From the NCBI GenBank assembly GCA_003931895.1, contig RRZV01000074.1:1-52585 (forward strand): a DNA stretch of 52,585 bases. Reading direction: 5' to 3'. This DNA comes from Mesohalobacter salilacus. Its GTDB lineage: Bacteria; Bacteroidota; Bacteroidia; Flavobacteriales; Flavobacteriaceae. Of this stretch, positions 35,968 through 43,253 are shown one piece after another. The position numbers and the translations under genes are program-made. How positions within the stretch are numbered: the first letter of the stretch is position 1; each line of letters begins with the position of its first letter. The notes beneath the pieces are model-generated. The model was not told the DNA's origin. It saw only the letters and a program-made list of their open reading frames with translations, and searched no databases.

Positions 35968-36708
35968 ATGAAATTTATTGACAATATACTTAAATCCCGT
36001 TCAAAAAAGGACGGGATTTTTTTTTGTAAAATTCATGAGATACTTGGGTTTAAACCCAAAACTTTAAGCATTTACAAAAGGGCGTTCACACACCGTACAA
36101 TGAATTTGAAAGATAAACTAGGCCACGATATTAATTACGAACGTTTAGAATTTCTGGGAGACTCTTTATTAGACTCAGTAATCTCAACTCACCTGTTTAA
36201 ACAGTCTCCTCAAGGCGATGAAGGTTATCTCACCAAAATGAGAGCTAAAGCCGTGAGCCGTAATAACCTTAATCAAATCGGTCAAACTTTTGATTTATTA
36301 AGTCTGTTAGATTCTGAAGTTAAACCTGAATATTTTAGTGATAATATTTACGGTAATCTCTTAGAAGCATTAATAGCAGCCATTTATTTAGACCAAGGCT
36401 TTAAAAAATGTGAAAAATTTATTTTAGAAAAAATTGTAAATCCTTTTATAGATATTGAAGAACTAGAAAATAAAGTTATTAGCTACAAAAGCTATATGAT
36501 TGAATGGTGCCAAAAACACAAACACGACTTCGAGCTTAAAGAGTATAAAGACAGTGGAAAAGTAATCAACGGGCAGAAATACTTTGCCATGACCTATCAA
36601 CTAAACGGACAAAATATAGCTAAAGCTAGAGCAACTTCTAAGAAAAAAGCAGAAGAAAAAGTATGTAGAAGAGCATATTATGTCCTTCAGGATCAAATTA
36701 TAGATTGA
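35968..36708 (+). CDS. rnc: Ribonuclease III
   Basis: A 246-residue double-strand-specific endoribonuclease. The catalytic domain has the signature 'NYERLEFLGDSLLDSVIS' and the acidic 'GNLLEALIAAIYLDQG'; a C-terminal dsRNA-binding domain is at ~170-240 (VINGQKYFAMTYQLNGQNIAKARATSKKKAEEKVCRRA). The N-terminus 'MKFIDNILKSRSKKDGIFF' is typical of Flavobacteriia RNase III, so the start at 35968 is supported. Codons 9-19 also encode a 9-bp stem and nine T (35992-36025), an intrinsic-terminator-like hairpin inside the gene, which may limit rnc expression relative to acpP-fabF. Confidence 0.95.
   Translation: MKFIDNILKSRSKKDGIFFCKIHEILGFKPKTLSIYKRAFTHRTMNLKDKLGHDINYERLEFLGDSLLDSVISTHLFKQSPQGDEGYLTKMRAKAVSRNNLNQIGQTFDLLSLLDSEVKPEYFSDNIYGNLLEALIAAIYLDQGFKKCEKFILEKIVNPFIDIEELENKVISYKSYMIEWCQKHKHDFELKEYKDSGKVINGQKYFAMTYQLNGQNIAKARATSKKKAEEKVCRRAYYVLQDQIID
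35992..36025 (+). terminator. Terminator-like hairpin inside the start of rnc
   Basis: AAATCCCGT (35992-36000) pairs with ACGGGATTT (36011-36019) over a 10-base loop, followed by T to 36025. It lies 43 bp after the fabF stop and within codons 9-19 of rnc. It may end most acpP-fabF transcripts. Confidence 0.7.
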
Positions 36709-36760
36709 ATTTTAACTTGTGGTTAATGCTTCTTTAAGTTCTGTTGTTTACTTTTATAAT

Positions 36761-37240
36761 ATGCAAAAGTTAATTTTAGAAACAACTGTAGGTAATGATT
36801 TTAAACTTATAGGCTTAAACGCCAATTTAGAGCCTTTTAAACTCGCTTTTTTAATCAATAATAACTTACAGTTTTTATTCTGCAGAAATAAAGAAGATAT
36901 TACGTTGATACATAAGAGTTTTCAAATCAACTTCGCTTTATTTAGCTATTGTGACCCAAAAACAGATTGTATCTTGTATTTTATCCAAAATAAATCTGAA
37001 TATATTGACCAAAAGCATAAATTTGTTGCTTCTCTTTTTGAGAATGATGAACACGTTATAGGAAAACATTTAATAGAGTCTCATAAGCAATGTGATTATT
37101 TTATCAAAATAGAAGATGAATTTCAAAGTTTTAAAATCAAAAAATTAATTATGCAGTTAAACGAAATTCCTCAAATAGTAAGTGCTTATGAAATTCCAAT
37201 AGAAACATTAAAATCCCCTGAAAACCTAATTTTTGAATAA
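36761..37240 (+). CDS. IPExxxVDY-type family protein, unknown function
   Basis: The ATG at 36761 is chosen over the ORF-opening codon at 36719, because the family N-terminus is 'MQKLILETTVGNDFKLIGLNANLEPFKLAFLIN'. The 159-residue cytoplasmic protein has no catalytic motif that I recognise. The C-terminal 'LNEIPQIVSAYEIPIETLKSPENLIFE' and the position directly between rnc and pyk match a Flavobacteriia family named IPExxxVDY. The name rests mainly on this gene order. Confidence 0.75.
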   Translation: MQKLILETTVGNDFKLIGLNANLEPFKLAFLINNNLQFLFCRNKEDITLIHKSFQINFALFSYCDPKTDCILYFIQNKSEYIDQKHKFVASLFENDEHVIGKHLIESHKQCDYFIKIEDEFQSFKIKKLIMQLNEIPQIVSAYEIPIETLKSPENLIFE

Positions 37241-37260
37241 TAAAAGTTTTAATACACATT

Positions 37261-38691
37261 ATGAAATCAACTAAAAAAACTAAAATTGTAGCCACTTTAG
37301 GACCTGCTACTTCTAAAAAAGAAACTTTAAAGGCAATGCTTGAAGCTGGAGTCAATATTTTTAGGGTCAATTTTTCTCATGCCAATTACGAAGATGTTGA
37401 GAGCCGAATAAAAATGATAAGAGATCTCAATAAAGAATTCGGCTTCAATGCCGGAATTTTAGGAGACCTTCAAGGCCCTAAGTTGCGGGTTGGTGAAATG
37501 GAAGAAGGCATAATTGTCGAAAAAGGAGATAAAATCAAATTCAAAACAGGAAAAAGATTTATCGGCAACAAAGAGTCGGCTTATATGAATTACGAAACCT
37601 TTCCTCAAGACGTCAAACCCGGTGAACGTATATTACTCGATGATGGGAAGTTGATTTTTGAAGTGGTTTCAACCAATAAAAAAGACACCGTCGAAGCCAA
37701 AGTGGTTCAAGGCGGTCCGCTCAAATCTAATAAAGGGGTTAACCTCCCTAACACCAAAATTTCTTTGCCAGCCTTAACTGAAAAAGACATTGAAGATGCC
37801 AAGTTTGCCTGTAAAGTTCAAGTCGACTGGATGGCGCTTTCCTTTGTCAGATACGCTAGCGATTTAAAAGTACTTCAAAAACTGATTAAAGAACACAGCG
37901 ACTATAAAATTCCTATTGTTGCTAAAATAGAAAAACCAGAAGGGGTTAAAAACATCGATAAAATTGTAGCGTATTGTGATGGTTTAATGGTTGCCCGTGG
38001 CGATTTAGGCGTTGAAATTCCTGCTCATGAAGTCCCATTAATTCAAAAAGAATTGGTTTTAAAAGCAAAATTAGCTCGTATTCCGGTGATTATTGCTACC
38101 CAAATGATGGAAACCATGATAGACAGCTTGACACCAACCCGTGCCGAGGTTAATGATGTTGCTAATTCTGTCATGGACGGCGCAGATGCAGTCATGTTAA
38201 GTGGAGAAACATCTGTTGGCAAATATCCTGTTGAGGTCATTTACAAAATGTGTCAAATCATCAAAAGTGTTGAAAGTTCAGACCTCATAAAAGTACCTCA
38301 TAATCCACCAAACATCAAAACCAAGCGATACATCACAAAATCGGTTTGTTATCACGCTGCTCGTATGGCCAATGAAATTGATGCCACCGCAATTTGCACA
38401 TTGACTAATAGTGGTTATACCGCTTTTCAAATTTCGGCTTGGCGACCTGAAGCCCATATTTTAGCCTTTACGTCAAACAAACATATTTTAACCCAGCTCA
38501 GTTTACTTTGGGGTGTAAAAGCTTTTCATTATGACAAATTCGTGAGCACTGATGAGACTATTATCGATGTAAATGAAATAGCCTTTAAAAACCGCTATGT
38601 AGAAAAAGGCGATTACCTCATTAATTTAGCTTCAATGCCAATTGAAGATAAAGGCATGGTCAACACCTTGCGGGTTTCTGAAATAGAATAA
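37261..38691 (+). CDS. pyk: Pyruvate kinase
   Basis: A 476-residue glycolytic enzyme that makes ATP and pyruvate from phosphoenolpyruvate and ADP. Clear motifs are 'TKIVATLGPATSKKE', 'NIFRVNFSHANYED', the active-site signature 'PIVAKIEKPEGVKNID', 'DGLMVARGDLGVEIP' and 'MMETMIDSLTPTRAEVNDVANSVMDGADAVMLSGETSVGKYP'. It lies 20 bp after the IPExxxVDY gene and 6 bp before the retropepsin-like gene. Confidence 0.97.
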   Translation: MKSTKKTKIVATLGPATSKKETLKAMLEAGVNIFRVNFSHANYEDVESRIKMIRDLNKEFGFNAGILGDLQGPKLRVGEMEEGIIVEKGDKIKFKTGKRFIGNKESAYMNYETFPQDVKPGERILLDDGKLIFEVVSTNKKDTVEAKVVQGGPLKSNKGVNLPNTKISLPALTEKDIEDAKFACKVQVDWMALSFVRYASDLKVLQKLIKEHSDYKIPIVAKIEKPEGVKNIDKIVAYCDGLMVARGDLGVEIPAHEVPLIQKELVLKAKLARIPVIIATQMMETMIDSLTPTRAEVNDVANSVMDGADAVMLSGETSVGKYPVEVIYKMCQIIKSVESSDLIKVPHNPPNIKTKRYITKSVCYHAARMANEIDATAICTLTNSGYTAFQISAWRPEAHILAFTSNKHILTQLSLLWGVKAFHYDKFVSTDETIIDVNEIAFKNRYVEKGDYLINLASMPIEDKGMVNTLRVSEIE

Positions 38692-38697
38692 AGTTTC

Positions 38698-39153
38698 ATG
38701 TCTAAACACAAAATTGTCATAGGACGCACTGATATAGCAGATTTTCCCGATTTAGGGTTTAATCAAGTGGAAGTTAAAATCGATACAGGCGCTTATACTT
38801 CCTCAATACATTGTAAGTCTATAAAAGTTAAAGATGGAAAATTATATTGTATTTTTTTAGATGAAAAACACCCTGAATACAGTCTAAAAACCCATACTTT
38901 TGAAAACTTTAAAACCATACGTGTAAAAAGTAGTAATGGGATTTCACAAAAGCGTTATGAAATTAAGTCGAAAATAAAATTATTTGATAAAATATACAGT
39001 ATTTCGTTATCGCTTAGCGACCGCAAAGACATGAAGTATCCCGTCTTACTAGGGCGAAAGTTTTTAAATCCAAAATTTATAGTTGACCCCGCTTTGATTG
39101 ATTTATCACACAAAAATAACATTTATGAATATCAAAATATTATCCAGAAATAG
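38698..39153 (+). CDS. RimB-like retropepsin-fold protein (ATP-dependent zinc protease family, PF05618-like)
   Basis: A 151-residue protein with the aspartic-protease-like motif '[13 protein letters not shown]' and the family segments '[21 protein letters not shown]', '[16 protein letters not shown]'. Relatives in proteobacteria are RimB proteins, which regulate RimK-catalysed glutamylation. It overlaps rimK by 29 bp, which supports a shared function. Other members have been called ATP-dependent zinc proteases; that activity is not shown by the sequence. Confidence 0.85.
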   Translation: MSKHKIVIGRTDIADFPDLGFNQVEVKIDTGAYTSSIHCKSIKVKDGKLYCIFLDEKHPEYSLKTHTFENFKTIRVKSSNGISQKRYEIKSKIKLFDKIYSISLSLSDRKDMKYPVLLGRKFLNPKFIVDPALIDLSHKNNIYEYQNIIQK

Positions 39154-39997
39154 CAAATTATACTCCACGCAGCGTTTAGTCGAAGCGGCTGAAAAACGCA
39201 AGCATAACGTTCAGGTCATCGACCCGTTAAAGTGTGATTTGATTATAGAAAAACGAAACCCAAACGTTTATTATAAAGGCAATTATATAGAAGAAACAGA
39301 TGCCATCATTCCACGAATAGGTGCTTCTGTCACGTTTTACGGTACGGCGGTAGTCAGACAATTTGAAATGATGGGCGCTTTTAGCACTATAGATTCTGAA
39401 GCTTTAGTGCGTAGTCGAGATAAATTGAGAAGCATGCAAGTGTTAACTCGCGCTAAAATTGGCTTGCCAAAAACGGTTTTTACTAACTATTCTCGCGACG
39501 TCGAAGGGGTTATTCAGCACGTTGGTGGCACGCCATTGGTGATAAAACTTTTAGAAGGCACACAAGGTTTGGGCGTGGTTTTAGCCGAAACCAAAAATGC
39601 CGCTAAATCGGTTATTGAAGCCTTTAATGGCCTACAGGCTCGTGTAATTGTGCAAGAATTTATCAAAGAAGCCAAAGGTGCAGATATCCGTGTTTTTGTA
39701 GTTGATGGACACGTGGTTGGCGCCATGAAACGCCAAGGTAAAGAAGGCGAATTTCGCTCTAATCTTCACCAAGGCGGCTCTGCAGAAGTCATTGAATTGA
39801 GTGACGAAGAAGAAATTGCCGCTATTAAAGCTGCTAAAGCTATGCGACTTGGTGTGGCTGGGGTTGATTTACTTCAAAGTTCACGTGGTCCGCTGATTTT
39901 AGAAGTGAATTCCTCACCAGGTTTAGAAGGCATTGAAAAAGCCACAGGCAAAGATATTGCTCGAAAAGTCATTCAATATATCGAAAAAAATGTCTGA
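39125..39997 (+). CDS. rimK: RimK-type ATP-grasp ligase (S6 glutamate ligase family)
   Basis: The ATG at 39125 is preferred over TTG 39098 ([25 protein letters not shown]). The 290-residue protein has the ATP-grasp fold: '[21 protein letters not shown]', '[23 protein letters not shown]', '[19 protein letters not shown]', '[23 protein letters not shown]' and the metal site '[17 protein letters not shown]'. The family adds glutamate to ribosomal protein S6. It overlaps its neighbours on both sides. Confidence 0.93.
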   Translation: MNIKILSRNSKLYSTQRLVEAAEKRKHNVQVIDPLKCDLIIEKRNPNVYYKGNYIEETDAIIPRIGASVTFYGTAVVRQFEMMGAFSTIDSEALVRSRDKLRSMQVLTRAKIGLPKTVFTNYSRDVEGVIQHVGGTPLVIKLLEGTQGLGVVLAETKNAAKSVIEAFNGLQARVIVQEFIKEAKGADIRVFVVDGHVVGAMKRQGKEGEFRSNLHQGGSAEVIELSDEEEIAAIKAAKAMRLGVAGVDLLQSSRGPLILEVNSSPGLEGIEKATGKDIARKVIQYIEKNV

Positions 39998-40979
39998 TAA
40001 ACCATATATCGACGAGCATAATGTCCTTCATATTTTAAACGAAAAAATTTTACCAGGACAACACAAACGCCTTAACCTTCATACGGCTAAATTATATACC
40101 ACCTCAAGTGTTGATGTGCCTGTTATTATAGAACGTTCTAAAAAGAAAGGCCCAGTCGTTTTAGTGACTGCAGGAATTCACGGCGATGAACTTAACGGTG
40201 TAGAAATTGTCAGGCAATTTTTAGCCCGCAAAATGAATAAACCCCTTGTCGGAACCATCATCTGCATTCCAGTGATGAATGTGTTTGGGTTTATAAACAT
40301 GCAACGCGAATTTCCTGATGGCAGAGATTTAAATCGCATTTTTCCCGGCGCTAAAAAAGGGCCACTCGCCAGTCGGTTTGCTTTTCAGTTAACTGATGAA
40401 ATTTTACCCGCTGTAGATTATGCTTTTGATTTTCATACTGGTGGAGCCAAACGCTTTAACGCGGCTCAAATTCGTATTTCAAAAAAACAACCTGAACTCT
40501 TAGAATTAGCGAAAGCCTTTAGCGCCCCTTTTGTTGTCTATTCTTCAACCATAAAAAAATCTTATCGTATGACGTGCCAAAAGCTCAACATCCCTGTGTT
40601 GTTGTTTGAAGGTGGTAAGTCTGCCGATAACGACCCTGTAATTACAAAACACGGCTTAGATGGTTTGCGAAGGGTTTTAAAACACCTCGGTATGCTTAAA
40701 GCCGAGTTTGCTCCGTCTAAACCAGCAAAACCTTGCGTTTTTATATCTAAAACCAAATGGATTCGCGCCAAATACAGCGGGCTTTTACACCTTAAAATCG
40801 ATGTTGGCCAATGGGTTGATAAGGGCGAAGAAATGGCGCATATCACCGATCCCTATGGCAGTTTTAAACACATTTTAAAAGCCCGTGACGCAGGTTATGT
40901 CATCAATGTAAACCAATCGCCAATGGTGTATCAAGGCGATGCGTTGTTTCATATCTCAACCCAAGTTGATGAAGACTAA
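39990..40979 (+). CDS. Succinylglutamate desuccinylase/aspartoacylase family deacylase
   Basis: The ATG at 39990 overlaps the rimK end by 8 bp. The 329-residue protein is a zinc carboxypeptidase-like deacylase: '[19 protein letters not shown]' supplies the His-x2-Glu zinc ligands, 'DLNRIFPG' an Arg/Asn substrate pair, and '[18 protein letters not shown]' the third His. It probably removes an acyl or glutamyl group. Its coupling to RimB-like and RimK genes suggests work on the same modification, perhaps reversing or trimming it; the substrate is unknown. Confidence 0.88.
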   Translation: MSDKPYIDEHNVLHILNEKILPGQHKRLNLHTAKLYTTSSVDVPVIIERSKKKGPVVLVTAGIHGDELNGVEIVRQFLARKMNKPLVGTIICIPVMNVFGFINMQREFPDGRDLNRIFPGAKKGPLASRFAFQLTDEILPAVDYAFDFHTGGAKRFNAAQIRISKKQPELLELAKAFSAPFVVYSSTIKKSYRMTCQKLNIPVLLFEGGKSADNDPVITKHGLDGLRRVLKHLGMLKAEFAPSKPAKPCVFISKTKWIRAKYSGLLHLKIDVGQWVDKGEEMAHITDPYGSFKHILKARDAGYVINVNQSPMVYQGDALFHISTQVDED

Positions 40980-41538
40980 AGCCGACATCAGGACACTTTA
41001 CAAACAGAAACGCCAAAGTTTATCTGCACTTCAAATTGAAGAATTAAGCATTGCTATTGCCAACCAAGCCTTGCAACTTGACATTTGGCAACACACCTAT
41101 TACCATCTGTTTTTGAGCATTGCTCGACATAAAGAAGTCGATACGGCTATGCTTTTGCATGCACTTCAGGGCAAAGACAAACAAGTTGTGGTCAGCAAAA
41201 CCAATTTTAAAACCCATACGCTCAGCCATTTTTTGTTGACCGATGCCACCGCCATTAAAGAAAACGCTTGGGGCATTCCCGAGCCACAAGAGGGTTTAGA
41301 GGTGCCGGTCAACAAAATTGATGTGGTGTTTGTCCCACTTTTGGCCTTTGACCGTCACGGTCACCGCGTCGGGTATGGCAAAGGTTTTTACGATAGATTT
41401 CTGCGCCAATGCCGAGGCAACACGCTTAAAATTGGCCTTTCCTTCTTTGACGCTTTAGACAGCACATTAACGCCAAATGCCCATGATGTAGCTTTAGATG
41501 GGGTGATTACCCCTGAAAAACATTATTGGTTTAACTAA
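40969..41538 (+). CDS. 5-formyltetrahydrofolate cyclo-ligase
   Basis: The ATG at 40969 overlaps the deacylase stop by 11 bp. The 189-residue protein has '[16 protein letters not shown]' at the start, the folate/ATP-binding motif 'RVGYGKGFYDRFL', and 'DAHDVALDGVITP'-like C-terminal sequence (NAHDVALDGVITPEKHYW). It converts 5-formyl-THF to 5,10-methenyl-THF with ATP. Confidence 0.94.
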   Translation: MKTKADIRTLYKQKRQSLSALQIEELSIAIANQALQLDIWQHTYYHLFLSIARHKEVDTAMLLHALQGKDKQVVVSKTNFKTHTLSHFLLTDATAIKENAWGIPEPQEGLEVPVNKIDVVFVPLLAFDRHGHRVGYGKGFYDRFLRQCRGNTLKIGLSFFDALDSTLTPNAHDVALDGVITPEKHYWFN

Positions 41539-41552
41539 ACCTGCAAGGTTTT
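41537..41552 (+). repeat. REP-like half site (single arm)
   Basis: AAACCTGCAAGGTTTT, an exact match to one arm of the palindrome at 41566-41598. It overlaps the stop codon of the cyclo-ligase gene. Confidence 0.8.
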
Positions 41553-41565
41553 GGAAGCTGAAAAT

Positions 41566-41598
41566 AAACCTGCAAGGTTTTCAAAACCTTGCAGGTTT
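41566..41598. repeat. REP-like perfect palindrome downstream of the RAYT gene
   Basis: Arms AAACCTGCAAGGTTTT (41566-41581) and AAAACCTTGCAGGTTT (41583-41598) are exact inverted copies around a single C. The element ends 9 bp from the 3' end of the transposase gene. It probably also serves as a bidirectional terminator for the cyclo-ligase and RAYT genes. Confidence 0.88.
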
Positions 41599-41607
41599 GC
41601 TCTAAAT

Positions 41608-42237
41608 CTATAGCTTTAAGAATTTCTCAATTCCCGTAATAGAAGGTGGATATTGATGACAGTATTTAAAATTTGCCAAATCTTCAAACCAACTCAAAGT
41701 TTCGTCTCTGCGGAGTTGTGTTTTTCTTTCAGAGGTTAAACTACTATAAGAAGAAAACTCCCAGTCTTTCGGTTGCTTTACCAAACCCGCTTTTATAGGA
41801 TTGTAATGAATGTAATGCACTAATTTTCTTAAATAGCTTTCCTCTAATACATCTTTGCGTTTAAAATTTCGCATAAATAAACTTCCTTTTCGGTTATATC
41901 GCTTATTGAAAGCTTTCGTGTAAGCATTAAAAAGATTGCTAAATTGTTGCGACACAAAACCAGAAATGACCTCTTGACCCCGCCATTTTTTTTCGCGCCT
42001 TTCATCTATAAATCTATCGGAAATCTCTTGTTCATTTTTCAATTGGATCAAAAAGTGAAAATGATTTGGCATTAAACAATAACAAAACGTATTGGCGACT
42101 GGACTGATGTGAATATTGAACTTATTGAGGAAAAAATGGTAGTTTTCTTTTGTCTTAAATAAAATATCATTTCCATTAGCGCGATTATAAATATGGTAAA
42201 AATGTTCAGGAATCAAAGGAGCAATTTTGTTTTTCAT
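41608..42237 (-). mobile_element. REP-associated tyrosine transposase (RAYT, Y1_Tnp/IS200-like)
   Basis: The ATG at 42237 is chosen because the ORF beginning at 42315 would start inside the upstream palindrome. The 209-residue protein has the Y1-transposase HUH-type motif 'CYCLMPNHFHFLIQ' and the RAYT C-terminal signature 'LVHYIHYNPIKAGLVKQPKDWEFSSYSSL', with the nucleophilic tyrosine probably in 'YIHYNP'. It starts 'IPEHFYHIYNRANGNDILF', typical of this Bacteroidota subgroup. The gene is bracketed by palindromes (41566-41598 and 42301-42330), as expected for a domesticated transposase that acts on REP elements. The frame is intact. Confidence 0.92.
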
Positions 42238-42300
42238 ACGATTGCGCTTTAGGATAAAATAACTAAACCAGAATTTAAAAATAACCTTTTTCAGTTTAAT

Positions 42301-42330
42301 CCTGCAAGGTTTCAAAAACCTTGCAGGTTT
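42301..42330. repeat. REP-like palindrome upstream of the RAYT gene
   Basis: Arms CCTGCAAGGTTT (42301-42312) and AAACCTTGCAGG (42316-42327) with a CAA centre; the right side extends to the full 16-base arm AAAACCTTGCAGGTTT (42315-42330). It is the same repeat as at 41566-41598. It lies between the 5' end of RAYT and the 3' end of yjdM. Confidence 0.88.
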
Positions 42331-42350
42331 TATATAATTACAAGTTTGAG

Positions 42351-42707
42351 CTAAGCCTTTTTAACAAACTCAGATTTTAGTCCCATGGCTCCAAAACCTT
42401 TGATTTTACAATCAATATTGTGATCGCCATCAGTCAAACGGATATTTTTAACCTTAGTTCCAGATTTTATGGGTTTAGGATAACCTTTAACGGGCAAATC
42501 TTTAACTACAATCACGTCATCGCCATCTTCTAAAGTATTGCCGTTAGCATCTTTAATTGTTATTTCAGAATTTTGAACCTCTTCTGTTTTGGTTTTTTCT
42601 TCAGGATTCCACTCATGTCCACACTCAGGACAGGCAAACAAGCCATTTCCCATAGGATAGCCGTAAGGAGATTCGCATTGTGGACAAGATTTCATAGTGT
42701 CTGGCAT
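42351..42707 (-). CDS. yjdM: YjdM/PhnA-like zinc-ribbon protein
   Basis: The ATG at 42707 is preferred (MPDTMKSCPQCES). The 118-residue protein has an N-terminal zinc ribbon (C8-P-Q-C11 and C-P-E-C in 'FACPECGHEW') and the conserved C-terminal SH3-like PhnA domain 'DANGNTLEDGDDVIVVKDLPVKGYP ... IKSGTKVKNIRLTDGDHNIDCKIKGFGAMGLKSEFVKK'. The name PhnA came from proximity to phosphonate genes in E. coli; the true role is unclear. A -7-like TAAATTTG lies at 42739-42732 on the minus strand. Confidence 0.93.
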   Translation of the reverse strand: MPDTMKSCPQCESPYGYPMGNGLFACPECGHEWNPEEKTKTEEVQNSEITIKDANGNTLEDGDDVIVVKDLPVKGYPKPIKSGTKVKNIRLTDGDHNIDCKIKGFGAMGLKSEFVKKA

Positions 42708-43035
42708 AATTTTTTGAATTAAAATATTTGTCAAATTTACACTATTAAATTTTCAAATTGGTATAACTTGGTCAACCAGCAAGGTTTTGGAAACCTTGAG
42801 GGGTTACAGCGTTCCAGCTCACCGCTTGAGGCCAAATAACTTTCCAGAATCTGTCATTCCAATTCATGTATAAAAAAGCTTGAAATCTTTACACATTTTT
42901 AAAACGTGTAAAGATAATTGGATTTTTTTTACAGGTTTTTATTGAAACTTGAAGGATAATAATTCCTTGTTTGGTTTGATGGGTTTGGGATAATTTGTTA
43001 GTTTTATATCTAATAATTAAATCTAAGCCTTTTAC
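42708..43035. other. Non-coding spacer with degenerate REP and hairpin
   Basis: This 328-bp gap holds a degenerate REP-like hairpin (CAAGGTTT-TGG-AAACCTTG at about 42781-42799) and a 10-bp perfect hairpin ATCTTTACAC (42885-42894)/GTGTAAAGAT (42906-42915) followed by a T run near 42922-42930, which could end transcription on the plus strand. No gene is visible. It is the left margin of the island beginning at 43036. Confidence 0.6.
42732..42739 (-). promoter_or_regulatory. Possible -7 element of yjdM
   Basis: TAAATTTG on the minus strand fits TAnnTTTG and lies 25-32 bp before the yjdM ATG. I see no -33 element at the right distance, so support is limited. Confidence 0.35.
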
Positions 43036-43251
43036 GTGTCATTCAAAGCCATTAGATTTCCCGATTCTTTTGAGTATCGCTCAGATTCTGAGCATATACC
43101 ATTGGAGTTTTATGATAAAGTTTTTCCTGTTTCAAAGACGGTAGATTTGTTTTTGGGGTATTTTAACTCAGGCGCATTTCGTGTCCTGTCCGAAAGTTTT
43201 GCGGAGTTTATCTACTGTAGTGTTTTAAAAGATATGAAAACTGCTATTTAA
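43036..43251 (+). pseudogene. N-terminal fragment of a PLD-like/helicase-type defence protein
   Basis: A 71-residue ORF with a GTG start. The sequence 'IPLEFYDKVFPVSKTVDLFLGYFNSGAFRVLSESFAEFIY' resembles the first residues of phospholipase-D-like domain proteins, often fused to DEAD-box helicases, in which the next strand normally carries a Gly-Gly motif. Here the reading frame instead runs into 'CSVLKDMKTAI' and stops 2 bp before the SMC gene. It is probably a broken gene, with the junction near 43215 marking an insertion or deletion boundary. It could be a small real gene, but the sudden loss of similarity argues against that. Confidence 0.55.
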
Positions 43252-43253
43252 TT

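Noticed and set aside
41537-41598. Start of a CRISPR array
   Set aside because: The repeats are palindromic REP arms without regular spacers, and no cas gene is present.
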